Source: Glandiceps talaboti
Taxonomy: Eukaryota; Hemichordata; Enteropneusta; Spengelidae
Direction of reading: 5' to 3'
NCBI RefSeq assembly: GCF_964340395.1
Contig: NC_135565.1
Coordinates: 3,071,142-3,135,141 of the forward strand
DNA length: 64,000 bases
Shown: positions 34,161-49,700 of the stretch, piece by piece
Layout: every line of letters starts with the position of its first letter
Numbering within the stretch: position 1 is the stretch's first letter
Translations under genes and position numbers: made by a program
The notes under the pieces: generated by a model
What the model was told of the DNA's origin: nothing
Databases searched by the model: none
What the model saw: only the letters and a program-made list of their open reading frames with translations

Positions 34161-36910
34161 ACAGTGGTCTGATACATTCTAGTACAACAGTGGTCTGATA
34201 CACTCTAGTACAACAGTGGTCTGATACACTCTAGTACAACAGTGGTCTGATACACATTCTAGTACAACAGTGGTCTGATACACATTCTAGTACAACAGTG
34301 GTCTGATACACTCTAGTACAACAGTGGTCTGATACACTCTAGTACAACAGTGGTCTGATACACTCTAGTACAACAGTGGTCTGATACACATTCTACTACA
34401 ACAGTGGTCTGATACACATTCTAGTACAACAGTGGTCTGATACACTCTAGTACAACAGTGGTTTGATACACTCTAGTACAACAGTGGTCTGATACACTCT
34501 AGTACAACAGTGGTCTGATACACATTCTAGTACAACAGTGGTCTGATACACATTCTAGTACAACAGTGGTCTGATACACATTCTAGTACAACAGTGGTCT
34601 GATACACATTCTAGTACAACAGTGGTCTGATACACTCTAGTACAACAGTGGTCTGATACACATTCTAGTACAACAGTGGTCTGATACACATTCTAGTACA
34701 ACAGTGGTCTGATACACTCTAGTACAACAGTGGTCTGATACACTCTAGTACAACAGTGGTCTGATACACTCTAGTACAACAGTGGTCTGATACACATTCT
34801 AGTACAACAGTGGTCCGATACACTCTAGTACAACATTGGTCTGATACACTCTAGTACAACAGTGGTCTGATACACACTCTAGTACAACAGTGGTCTGATA
34901 CACATTCTAGTACAACAGTGGTCTGATACACTCTAGTACAACAGAGGTTTGATACACTCTAGTACAACAGTGGTCTGATACACACTCTAGTACAACAGTG
35001 GTCTGATACACATTCTAGTACAACAGTGGTCAGATACACTCTAGTACAACAGTGGTCTGATACACACTCTAGTACAACAGTGGTCTGATACACATTCTAG
35101 TACAACAGTGGTCTGATACACTCTAGTACAACAGAGGTTTGATACACTCTAGTACAACAGTGGTCTGATACACATTCTAGTACAACAGTGGTCTGATACA
35201 CATTCTAGTAAAACAGTGGTCTGATACACTCTAGTACAACAGTGGTCTGATACACATTCTAGTACAACAGTGGTCTGATACACTCTAGTACCACAGTGGT
35301 CTGATACACTCTAGTACAACAGTGGTCTGATACACACTCTAGTACAACAGTGGTCTGATACACATTCTAGTACAACAGTGGTCTGATACACATTCTAGTA
35401 CAACAGTGGTCTGATACACTCTAGTACAACAGTGGTCTGATACACATTCTAGTACAACAGTGGTCTGATACACTCTAGTACAACAGTGGTCTGATACACT
35501 CTAGTACAACAGTGGTCTGATACACATTCTAGTACAACAGTGGTCTGATACACATTCTAGTACAACAGTGGTCTGATACACTCTAGTACAACAGTGGTCT
35601 GATACACATTCTAGTACAACAGTGGTCTGATACACATTCTAGTACAACAGTGGTCTGATACACTCTAGTACAACAGCTGTCTGATACACATTCTAGTACA
35701 ACAGTGGTCTGATACACTCTAGTACAACAGTGGTCTGATACACACTCTAGTACAACAGTGGTCTGATACACATTCTAGTACAACAGTGGTCTGATACACA
35801 TTCTAGTACAACAGTGGTCTGATACACATTCTAGTACAACAGTGGTCTGATACACTCTAGTACAACAGTGGTCTGATACACTCTAGTACAACAGTGGTCT
35901 GATACACATTCTAGTACAACAGCTGTCTGATACACTCTAGTACAACAGTGGTCTGATACACTCTAGTACAACAGTGGTCTGATACACACTCTAGTACAAC
36001 AGTGGTCTGATACACATTCTAGTACAACAGTGGTCTGATACACATTCTAGTACAACAGTGGTCTGATACACTCTAGTACAACAGTGGTCTGACACACTCT
36101 AGTACAACAGTGGTCTGATACACATTCTAGTACAACAGTGGTCTGATACACTCTAGTACAACAGTGGTCTGATACACTCTAGTACAACAGTGGTCTGATA
36201 CACAATATTACAACAGTGGTCTGATACACTCTAGTACAACAGTGGTCCGATACACTCTAGTGCAACCGTGGTCTGATACACTCTAGTACCCAGTGGTCTG
36301 ATACACTCTAGTACAACAGTGGTCTGATACACATTCTAGTACAACAGTGGTCTGATACACATTCTAGTACAACAGTGGTCTGATACACTCTAGTACAACA
36401 GTGGTCTGATACACTCTAGTACAACAGTGGTCTGATACACAATATTACAACAGTGGTCTGATACACTCTAGTACAACAGTGGTCCGATACACTCTAGTGC
36501 AACCGTGGTCTGATACACTCTAGTACCCAGTGGTCTGATACACATTCTAGTACAACAGTGGTCTGATACACATTCTAGTACAACAGTGGTCTGATACACA
36601 TTCTAGTACAACAGTGGTCTTATGCACTCTAGTACAACAGTGGTCTGATACACTCTAGTACAACAGTGGTCTGATACACTCTAGTACAACAGTGGTCCGA
36701 TACACTCTAGTACAACAGTGGTCTGATACACTCTAGTACAACAGCTGTCTGATACACATTCTAGTACAACAGTGGTCTGATACACATTCTAGTACAACAG
36801 TGGTCTGATACACATTCTAGTACAACAGTGGTCTGATACACATTCTAGTACAACAGTGGTCTTATGCACTCTAGTACAACAGTGGTCTGATACACATTCT
36901 AGTACAACAG
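34161..36910. repeat. 26/28-bp tandem array, about 100 units
   Basis: The unit is CTAGTACAACAGTGGTCTGA followed by TACACT (26 bp) or TACACATT/TACACACT (28 bp), in irregular alternation. Rare variants mark blocks. A roughly 120-bp block with CACAATATTACAAC, GTGCAACCGTGG and TAGTACCCAGTGG occurs at 36181-36300 and again at 36420-36535, and GTGGTCTTATGCAC occurs at 36617 and 36858. These show recent local duplications of about 240 bp. No coding role is implied. Confidence 0.97.
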
Positions 36911-36917
36911 GCTTTCG

Positions 36918-37783
36918 TGATGTGGTGTGGTGTGCTTTGCTATGGTGTGGTGTGGTGCGGTGTGGTGTGGAGTGGTGTGGCATGGTGTGTCATGTTGTGG
37001 TGTGTCGTGTCCTGGTGTGGTGTATCGTGTCGTGTCGTGTCGTGGGTGCTGTGCTGTGTTGTATTGTGTTGTGTTGTGTTGTGCTGTGTTGTCACACTGT
37101 CATGTGTTGTATTATGTTGTGGTGTGTTGTGTCGTGTTATATCGTGTTGTATTGTATTGCATTGTGTTGTGTTGTAACAGTGTTGTGTTATGTAGTATCG
37201 TGTTGTGTTGTGGTGTACTCTACTGTGATTGAGTTGCGTTGCATTACTGCGGTGTGCTGTGTTCGTGTTGTGTTGTGTTGTGTTGTGTTGTGTTGTGTTG
37301 TGTTGTTATGTTTTGTTGTCACACTGTTGTGTCATGTTGTGTCGTGCGCTGTGTCACGCCGTGTTGTTCTGTGCTGTGCTGTATTGTATTGTGTTGTGTT
37401 GTGTTTTGTTGTGTTGTGTCATGTCGTGTTGTGTTGTGTTGCCACACTGTTGTGTCATGTTGTGTCATGCCATGTGCTATGCTGGGCTGTGTCACGCTGT
37501 GTTGTACTGTGCTGTGCTCTATTGTGTTTTGTTTTGTTGTGTTGTGTTGTGTTGTGTTGTGTTGTGTTGTGTTGTGTTGTGTTGTGTTGTGTTGTGTTGT
37601 GGTGTTCAGTTGTGTTATGTTGTGTCGTGTCGTGTTGTGTTGTGTCGTTTAGTGTTGTGTTGTGTTGTGTTGTGTTGCATTGCATTGCGTTGCATTGTTT
37701 TGTGTCGTGTTGTGTTGTGATGTGCTGTGCTATGCTGTGGTGTGTTGTAATGTGTTGTATTGTGTTGTGTCATGTTGTGTTGA
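36918..37783. repeat. GT-rich (TGTTG)n-type low-complexity array
   Basis: Imperfect TGTTG/TGTGG/TCGTG pentanucleotides run for about 870 bp, with the purest part at 37265-37310 and 37530-37600. C is scarce on the plus strand. Because the pentamer cycles through all frames without stops, long Cys/Val/Leu-rich forward frames (up to 332 codons) and a Thr/His/Asn-rich reverse frame appear. None is a gene. Confidence 0.95.
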
Positions 37784-40700
37784 CTACATTGACACTTAGG
37801 TATCACATTGACTACGTATACTTAGATATCACATTAATTACTACATACACTTAGCTATCACATTAATTACTACGTATACTTAGCTATCACATTAATTACT
37901 ACGTACACTTAGCTATCACATTAATTACTACGTACACTTAGCTATCACATTGACTACGTACACTTAGCTATCACATTAATTACTACGTACACTTAGCTAT
38001 CACATTAATTACTACGTACACTTAGCTATCACATTGACTACGTACACTTAGCTATCACATTAATTACTACGTACACTTAGCTATCACATTAATTACTACG
38101 TATACTTAGCTATCACATTAATTACTACGTACACTTAGCTATCACATTAATTACTACGTACACTTAGCTATCACATTGACTACGTACACTTAGCTATCAC
38201 ATTAATTACTACGTACACTTAGCTATCACATTAATTACTACGTACACTTAGCTATCACATTAATTACTACGTACACTTAGCTATCACATTGACTACGTAC
38301 ACTTAGCTATCACATTAATTACTACGAACACATAGCTATCACATTAATTACTACGTACACTTAGCTATCACATTGACTACTACGTACACTTAGCTATCAC
38401 ATTGACTACGTACACTTAGCTATCACATTAATTACTACGTACACTTAGCTATCACAATGACTACGTACACTTAGCTATCACATTGACTACGTACACTTAG
38501 CTATCACATTGACTACGTACACTTAGCTATCACATTAATTACTACGAACACATAGCTATCACATTAATTACTACGTACACTTAGCTATCACATTAATTAC
38601 TACGTACACTTAGCTATCACATTAATTACTACGTACACTTAGCTATCACATTAATTACTACGTACACTTAGCTATCACATTGACTACGTACACTTAGCTA
38701 TCACATTAATTACTACGTACACTTAGCTATCACATTAATTACTACGTACACTTAGCTATCACATTAATTACTACGTACACTTAGCTATCACATTGACTAC
38801 GTACACTTAGCTATCACATTGATTACTACGTACACTTAGCTATCACATTGACTACGTACACTTAGCTATCACATTAATTACTACGTACACTTAGCTATCA
38901 CATTAATTACTACGTACACTTAGCTATCACATTGACTACGTACACTTAGCTATCACATTAATTACTACGTACACTTAGCTATCACATTAATTACTATGTA
39001 CACTTAGCAATCACATTAATTACTACGTACACTTTGCTATCACATTAACTACTACGTACACTTTGCTATCACATTAACTACTACGTACACTTTGCTATCA
39101 CATTAATTACTACGTACACTTTGCTATCACATTAATTACTACGTACACTTTGCTATCACATTAATTACTACGTACACTTAGCTATCACATTAATTACTAC
39201 GTACACTTTGCTATCACATTAATTACTACGTATACTTTGCTATCACATTAATTACTACGTATACTTTGCTATCACATTAATTACTACGTACACTTTGCTA
39301 TCACATTAATTACTACGTATACTTTGCTATCACATTAATTACTACGTACACTTTGCTATCACATTAATTACTACGTATACTTTGCTATCACATTAATTAC
39401 TACGTACACTTTGCTATCACATTAATTACTACGTACACTTTGCTATCACATTAATTACTACGTACACTTTGCTATCACATTAACTACTACGTACACTTTG
39501 CTATCACATTAATTACTACGTATACTTTGCTATCACATTAATTACTACGTACACTTTGCTATCACATTAATTACTACGTATACTTTGCTATCACATTAAC
39601 TACTACGTACACTTTGCTATCACATTAATTACTACGTACACTTAGCTATCACATTCATTACTACGTATACTTAGCTATCACAATGACTACGTACACTTAG
39701 CTATCACATTAATTACTACGTACACTTAGCTATCACATTGACTACGTACACTTAGCTATCACATTAATTACTACGTACACTTAGCTATCACATTAATTAC
39801 TACGTACACTTAGCTATCACATTAACTACTACGTACACTTAGCTATCACATTAATTACTACGTACACTTAGCTATCACATTAACTACTACGTACACTTAG
39901 CTATCACAATGACTACGTACACTTAGCAATCACATTAACTACTACGTACACTTAGCTATCACAATGACTACGTACACTTAGCTATCACAATGACTACGTA
40001 CACTTAGCTATCACAATGACTACGTACACTTAGCTATCACAATGACTACGTACACTTAGCTATCACATTAACTACTACGTACACTTAGCTATCACAATGA
40101 CTACGTACACTTAGCTATCACAATGACTACGTACACTTAGCTATCACATTAATTACTACGTACACTTAGCTATCACATTGACTACGTACACTTAGCTATC
40201 ACATTAATTACTACGTACACTTAGCTATCACATTGACTACGTACACTTAGCTATCACATTAATTACTACGTACACTTAGCTATCACATTAACTACTACGT
40301 ACACTTAGCTATCACAATGACTACGTACACTTAGCTATCACAATGACTACGTACACTTAGCTATCACATTAATTACTACGTACACTTAGCTATCACATTA
40401 ATTACTACGTACACTTAGCTATCACATTAATTACTACGTATACTTAACTATCACATTAATTACTACGTACACTTAGCTATCACATTAATTACTATGTACA
40501 CTTAGCTATCACATTAATTACTACGTACACTTAGCTATCACAATGACTACGTACACTTTGCTATCACATTAATTACTACGTACACTTAGCTATGACATTA
40601 ATTACTACGTACACTTAGCTATGACATTAATTACTACGTACACTGAGCTATCACATTAATTACTACGTACACTTAGCTATCACAATGACTACGTACACTT

Positions 40701-43700
40701 AGCTATGACATTAATTACTACGTACACTTAGCTATCACATTAATTACTACGTACACTTAGCTATCACAACGACTACGTACACTTAGCTATCACATTGACT
40801 ACGTACACTTAGCTATCACATTAATTACTACATACACTTAGCTATCACATTAATTACTACGTACACTTAGCTATCACATTAATTACTACGTACACTTAGC
40901 TATCACATTAATTACTACGTACACTTAGCTATCACATTAATTACTACGTACACTTAGCTATCACAATGACTACGTACACTTAGCTATCACATTGACTACG
41001 TATACTTAGCTATCACATTAATTACTACGTACACTTAGCTATCACATTGACTACGTACACTTAGCTATCACATTGATTACTACGTACACTTAGCTATCAC
41101 ATTGACTACGTACACTTAGCTATCACATTAATTACTACGTACACTTAGCTATCACATTAATTACTACGTACACTTAGCTATCACATTAATTACTACGTAC
41201 ACTTAGCTATCACATTAATTACTACGTACACTTAGCTATCACATTAATTACTACGTACACTTAGCTATCACATTAATTACTACGTACACTGAGCTATCAC
41301 ATTAATTACTACGTATACTTAACTATCACATTAATTACTATGTACACTTAGCTATCACAATGACTACGTACACTTTGCTATCACATTAATTACTACGTAC
41401 ACTTAGCTATCACAATGACTACGTACACTTAGCTATCACAATGACTACGTACACTTAGCTATCACATTAATTACTACGTACACTTAGCTATCACATTAAT
41501 TACTACGTACACTTAGCTATCACATTAATTACTACGTACACTTAGCTATCACAATGACTACGTACACTTAGCTATCACATTAATTACTACGTACACTTAG
41601 CTATCACATTAATTACTACGTACACTTAGCTATCACATTAATTACTACGTACACTTAGCTGTCACATTAATTACTACGTACACTTAGCTATCACATTAAT
41701 TACTACATACACTTAGCTATCACATTAATTACTACGTACACTTAGATATCACATTAATTACTACGTACACTTAGCTATCACATTGACTACGTACACTTAG
41801 CTATCACATTAATTACTACGTACACTTAGCTATCACATTAATTACTACGTACACTTAGCTATCACATTAATTACTACGTACACTTAGCTATCACAATGAC
41901 TACGTACACTTAGCTGTCACATTAATTACTACGTACACTTTGCTATCACATTAATTACTACGTACACTTAGCTATCACATTAACTACTATGTACACTTAG
42001 ATATCACATTAATTACTATGTACACTTAGCTATCACATTAATTACTACGTACACTTAGATATCACATTAATTACTACGTATACTTAGCTATCACATTAAT
42101 TACTACGTACACTTAGCTATCACATTAATTACTACGAACACTTAGCTATGACATTAATTACTACGTACACTTAGCTATCACATTAACTACTATGTACACT
42201 TAGATATCACATTAATTACTATGTACACTTAGCTATCACATTAATTACTACGTACACTTAGCTATCACATTAATTACTACGTATACTTTGCTATCACATT
42301 AACTACTACGTACACTTAGCTATCACATTAATTACTACGTACACTTAGCTATCACATTAATTACTACGTACACTTAGCTATCACATTAATTACCACGTAC
42401 ACTTAGCTATCACATTAATTACTACGTACACTTTGCTATCACATTAACTACTATGTACACTTAGATATCAAATTAATTACTACGTACACTTAGATATCAC
42501 ATTAATTACTACGTACACTTAGCTATCACATTAATTACTACGTACACTTAGCTATCACATTAATTACTACGTACACTTAGCTATCACATTAATTACTACG
42601 TACACTTAGCTATCACATTGACTACATACACTTAGCTATCACATTAATTACTACGTACACTTAGCTATCACATTGACTACATACACTTAGCTATCACATT
42701 AATTACTACGTACACTTAGCTATCACATTAATTACTACGTACACTTAGCTATCACATTAATTACTACGTACACTTAGCTATCACATTGACTACATACACT
42801 TAGCTATCACATTAATTACTACGTACACTTTGCTATCACATTAATTACTACGAACACATAGCTATCACATTAATTACTACGTACACTTAGCTATCACAAT
42901 GACTACGTACACTTAGCTATCACATTAATTACTACGTACACTTAGCTATCACATTAATTACTACGTACACTTAGCTATCACATTAATTACTACGTACACT
43001 TTGCTATCACATTAATTACTACATACACTTAGCTATCACATTGATTACTACGTACACTTAGCTATCACATTGATTACTACGTACACTTAGCTATCACATT
43101 GACTACGTATACTTAGCTATCACATTAATTACTACGTACACTTAGCTATCACATTAATTACTACGTACACTTAGCTATCACATTAATTACTACGTACACT
43201 TAGCTATCACATTAATTACTACGTACACTTAGCTATCACATTAATTACTACGTACACTTAGCTATCACATTGACTACGTACACTTTGCTATCACATTAAT
43301 TACTACGTACACTTAGCTATCACATTGACTACATACACTTAGCTATCACATTAATTACTACGTACATTTAGCTATCACATTAATTACTACATACACTTAG
43401 CTATCACAACGACTACGTACACTTAGCTATCACATTGACTACGTACACTTAGCTATCACATTAATTACTACGTACACTTAGCTATCACATTAATTACTAC
43501 GTACACTTTGCTATCACATTAATTACTACGAACACATAGCTATCACATTAATTACTACATACACTGAGCTATCACATTCATTACTACGTACACTTAGCAA
43601 TCACAATGACTACGTACACTTAGCTATGACATTAATTACTACGTACACTTAGCTATCACATTGACTACGTACACTTAGCTATCACATTAATTACTACGTA

Positions 43701-46700
43701 CACTTAGCTATCACATTAATTACTACGTACACTGAGCTATCACATTAATTACTACGTACACTTAGCTATCACATTAATTACTACGTACACTTAGCTATCA
43801 CATTAACTACTACGTACACTTAGCTATCACATTAATTACTACGTACACTGAGCTGTCACATTAATTACTACGTACACTTAGCTATCACATTAATTACTAC
43901 GTACACTTAGCTATCACATTAATTACTACGTACACTTAGCTATCACATTAATTACTACGTACACTTAGCTATCACATTAACTACTACGTACACTTAGCTA
44001 TCACATTAATTACTACGTACACTGAGCTGTCACATTAATTACTACGTACACTTAGCTATCACATTAATTACTACGTACACTTAGCTATCACATTAATTAC
44101 TACGTACACTTAGCTATCACATTAACTACTACGTACACTTAGCTATCACATTAACTACTACGTACACTTAGCTATCACATTAATTACTACGTATACTTAG
44201 CTATCACATTAATTACTACGTACACTTAGCTATCACATTAACTACTATGTACACTTAGATATCACATTAATTACTACGTACACTTAGATATCACATTAAT
44301 TACTACGTACACTTAGATATCACATTAATTACTACGTACACTTAGCTATCACATTAATTACTACGTACACTTAGCTATCACAATGACTCCGTATACTTAG
44401 CTATCACAATGACTACGTACACTTAGCTATCACATTAACTACTACGTACACTTAGCTATCACATTAATTACTACGTACACTTTGCTATCACATTAATTAC
44501 TACGTATACTTAGCTATCACATTAATTACTACGTACACTTAGCTATCACAATGACTACGTACACTTAGCTATCACATTAATTACTACGTACACTTAGCTA
44601 TCACATTAATTACTACGTACACTTAGCTATCACATTAATTACTACGTACACTTAGCTATCACATTAACTACTACGTACACTTAGCTATCACAATGACTAC
44701 GTACACTTAGCTATCACAATGACTACGTACACTTAGCTATCACATTAATTACTACGTACACTTAGCTATCACATTAATTACTACGTACACTTAGCTATCA
44801 CATTAATTACTACGTATACTTAACTATCACATTAATTACTACGTACACTTAGCTATCACATTAATTACTATGTACACTTAGCTATCACAATGACTACGTA
44901 CACTTTGCTATCACATTAATTACTACGTACACTTAGCTATGACATTAATTACTACGTACACTTAGCTATGACATTAATTACTACGTACACTGAGCTATCA
45001 CATTAATTACTACGTACACTTAGCTATCACAATGACTACGTACACTTAGCTATGACATTAATTACTACGTACACTTAGCTATCACATTAATTACTACGTA
45101 CACTTAGCTATCACAACGACTACGTACACTTAGCTATCACATTGACTACGTACACTTAGCTATCACATTAATTACTACATACACTTAGCTATCACATTAA
45201 TTACTACGTACACTTAGCTATCACATTAATTACTACGTACACTTAGCTATCACATTAATTACTACGTACACTTAGCTATCACATTAATTACTACGTACAC
45301 TTAGCTATCACAATGACTACGTACACTTAGCTATCACATTGACTACGTATACTTAGCTATCACATTAATTACTACGTACACTTAGCTATCACATTGACTA
45401 CGTACACTTAGCTATCACATTGATTACTACGTACACTTAGCTATCACATTGACTACGTACACTTAGCTATCACATTAATTACTACGTACACTTAGCTATC
45501 ACATTAATTACTACGTACACTTAGCTATCACATTAATTACTACGTACACTTAGCTATCACATTAATTACTACGTACACTTAGCTATCACATTAATTACTA
45601 CGTACACTTAGCTATCACATTAATTACTACGTACACTGAGCTATCACATTAATTACTACGTATACTTAACTATCACATTAATTACTATGTACACTTAGCT
45701 ATCACAATGACTACGTACACTTTGCTATCACATTAATTACTACGTACACTTAGCTATCACAATGACTACGTACACTTAGCTATCACAATGACTACGTACA
45801 CTTAGCTATCACATTAATTACTACGTACACTTAGCTATCACATTAATTACTACGTACACTTAGCTATCACATTAATTACTACGTACACTTAGCTATCACA
45901 ATGACTACGTACACTTAGCTATCACATTAATTACTACGTACACTTAGCTATCACATTAATTACTACGTACACTTAGCTATCACATTAATTACTACGTACA
46001 CTTAGCTGTCACATTAATTACTACGTACACTTAGCTATCACATTAATTACTACATACACTTAGCTATCACATTAATTACTACGTACACTTAGATATCACA
46101 TTAATTACTACGTACACTTAGCTATCACATTGACTACGTACACTTAGCTATCACATTAATTACTACGTACACTTAGCTATCACATTAATTACTACGTACA
46201 CTTAGCTATCACATTAATTACTACGTACACTTAGCTATCACAATGACTACGTACACTTAGCTGTCACATTAATTACTACGTACACTTTGCTATCACATTA
46301 ATTACTACGTACACTTAGCTATCACATTAACTACTATGTACACTTAGATATCACATTAATTACTATGTACACTTAGCTATCACATTAATTACTACGTACA
46401 CTTAGATATCACATTAATTACTACGTATACTTAGCTATCACATTAATTACTACGTACACTTAGCTATCACATTAATTACTACGAACACTTAGCTATGACA
46501 TTAATTACTACGTACACTTAGCTATCACATTAACTACTATGTACACTTAGATATCACATTAATTACTATGTACACTTAGCTATCACATTAATTACTACGT
46601 ACACTTAGCTATCACATTAATTACTACGTATACTTTGCTATCACATTAACTACTACGTACACTTAGCTATCACATTAATTACTACGTACACTTAGCTATC

Positions 46701-49700
46701 ACATTAATTACTACGTACACTTAGCTATCACATTAATTACCACGTACACTTAGCTATCACATTAATTACTACGTACACTTTGCTATCACATTAACTACTA
46801 TGTACACTTAGATATCAAATTAATTACTACGTACACTTAGATATCACATTAATTACTACGTACACTTAGCTATCACATTAATTACTACGTACACTTAGCT
46901 ATCACATTAATTACTACGTACACTTAGCTATCACATTAATTACTACGTACACTTAGCTATCACATTGACTACATACACTTAGCTATCACATTAATTACTA
47001 CGTACACTTAGCTATCACATTGACTACATACACTTAGCTATCACATTAATTACTACGTACACTTAGCTATCACATTAATTACTACGTACACTTAGCTATC
47101 ACATTAATTACTACGTACACTTAGCTATCACATTGACTACATACACTTAGCTATCACATTAATTACTACGTACACTTTGCTATCACATTAATTACTACGA
47201 ACACATAGCTATCACATTAATTACTACGTACACTTAGCTATCACAATGACTACGTACACTTAGCTATCACATTAATTACTACGTACACTTAGCTATCACA
47301 TTAATTACTACGTACACTTAGCTATCACATTAATTACTACGTACACTTTGCTATCACATTAATTACTACATACACTTAGCTATCACATTGATTACTACGT
47401 ACACTTAGCTATCACATTGATTACTACGTACACTTAGCTATCACATTGACTACGTATACTTAGCTATCACATTAATTACTACGTACACTTAGCTATCACA
47501 TTAATTACTACGTACACTTAGCTATCACATTAATTACTACGTACACTTAGCTATCACATTAATTACTACGTACACTTAGCTATCACATTAATTACTACGT
47601 ACACTTAGCTATCACATTGACTACGTACACTTTGCTATCACATTAATTACTACGTACACTTAGCTATCACATTGACTACATACACTTAGCTATCACATTA
47701 ATTACTACGTACATTTAGCTATCACATTAATTACTACATACACTTAGCTATCACAACGACTACGTACACTTAGCTATCACATTGACTACGTACACTTAGC
47801 TATCACATTAATTACTACGTACACTTAGCTATCACATTAATTACTACGTACACTTTGCTATCACATTAATTACTACGAACACATAGCTATCACATTAATT
47901 ACTACATACACTGAGCTATCACATTCATTACTACGTACACTTAGCAATCACAATGACTACGTACACTTAGCTATGACATTAATTACTACGTACACTTAGC
48001 TATCACATTGACTACGTACACTTAGCTATCACATTAATTACTACGTACACTTAGCTATCACATTAATTACTACGTACACTGAGCTATCACATTAATTACT
48101 ACGTACACTTAGCTATCACATTAATTACTACGTACACTTAGCTATCACATTAACTACTACGTACACTTAGCTATCACATTAATTACTACGTACACTGAGC
48201 TGTCACATTAATTACTACGTACACTTAGCTATCACATTAATTACTACGTACACTTAGCTATCACATTAATTACTACGTACACTTAGCTATCACATTAATT
48301 ACTACGTACACTTAGCTATCACATTAACTACTACGTACACTTAGCTATCACATTAATTACTACGTACACTGAGCTGTCACATTAATTACTACGTACACTT
48401 AGCTATCACATTAATTACTACGTACACTTAGCTATCACATTAATTACTACGTACACTTAGCTATCACATTAACTACTACGTACACTTAGCTATCACATTA
48501 ACTACTACGTACACTTAGCTATCACATTAATTACTACGTATACTTAGCTATCACATTAATTACTACGTACACTTAGCTATCACATTAACTACTATGTACA
48601 CTTAGATATCACATTAATTACTACGTACACTTAGATATCACATTAATTACTACGTACACTTAGATATCACATTAATTACTACGTACACTTAGCTATCACA
48701 TTAATTACTACGTACACTTAGCTATCACAATGACTCCGTATACTTAGCTATCACAATGACTACGTACACTTAGCTATCACATTAACTACTACGTACACTT
48801 AGCTATCACATTAATTACTACGTACACTTTGCTATCACATTAATTACTACGTATACTTAGCTATCACATTAATTACTACGTACACTTAGCTATCACAATG
48901 ACTACGTACACTTAGCTATCACATTAATTACTACGTACACTTAGCTATCACATTAATTACTACGTACACTTAGCTATCACATTAATTACTACGTACACTT
49001 AGCTATCACATTGATTACTACGTACACTTAGCTATCACATTAATTACTACGTACACTTAGCTATCACATTAATTACTACGTACACTTAGCTATCACATTA
49101 ACTACTACGTACACTTAGCTATCACATTAACTACTACATACACTTAGCTATCACATTAATTACTACGTACACTTAGCTATCACATTAATTACTACGTACA
49201 CTTAGCTATCACATTGACTACGTACACTTAGCTATCACATTAATTACTACGTACACTTAGCTATCACATTAATTACTACGTACACTTAGCTATCACATTA
49301 ATTACTACGTACACTTTGCTATCACATTAATTACTACGTACACTTAGCTATCACAATGACTACGTACACTTTGCTATCACATTGATTACTACGTACACTT
49401 AGCTATCACATTGACTACGTACACTTAGCTATCACATTAATGACTACGTACACTTAGCTATCACATTAATTACTACGAACACATAGCTATCACATTAACT
49501 ACTACGTACACTTAGCTATCACATTGACTACATACACTTAGCTATCACAATGACTACGTACACTTAGCTATCACAATGACTACGTACACTTAGCTATCAC
49601 ATTAATTACTACGTACACATAGCTATCACATTAATTACTACGTACACTTAGCTATCACATTAATTACTACGTACACTTAGCTATCACATTAATTACTACG

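Noticed and set aside
36856-37854. 332-codon Cys/Val/Leu frame and overlapping frames on both strands
   Set aside because: Produced by the GT-rich pentanucleotide array, which has almost no stop-forming bases; composition is purely that of the repeat.
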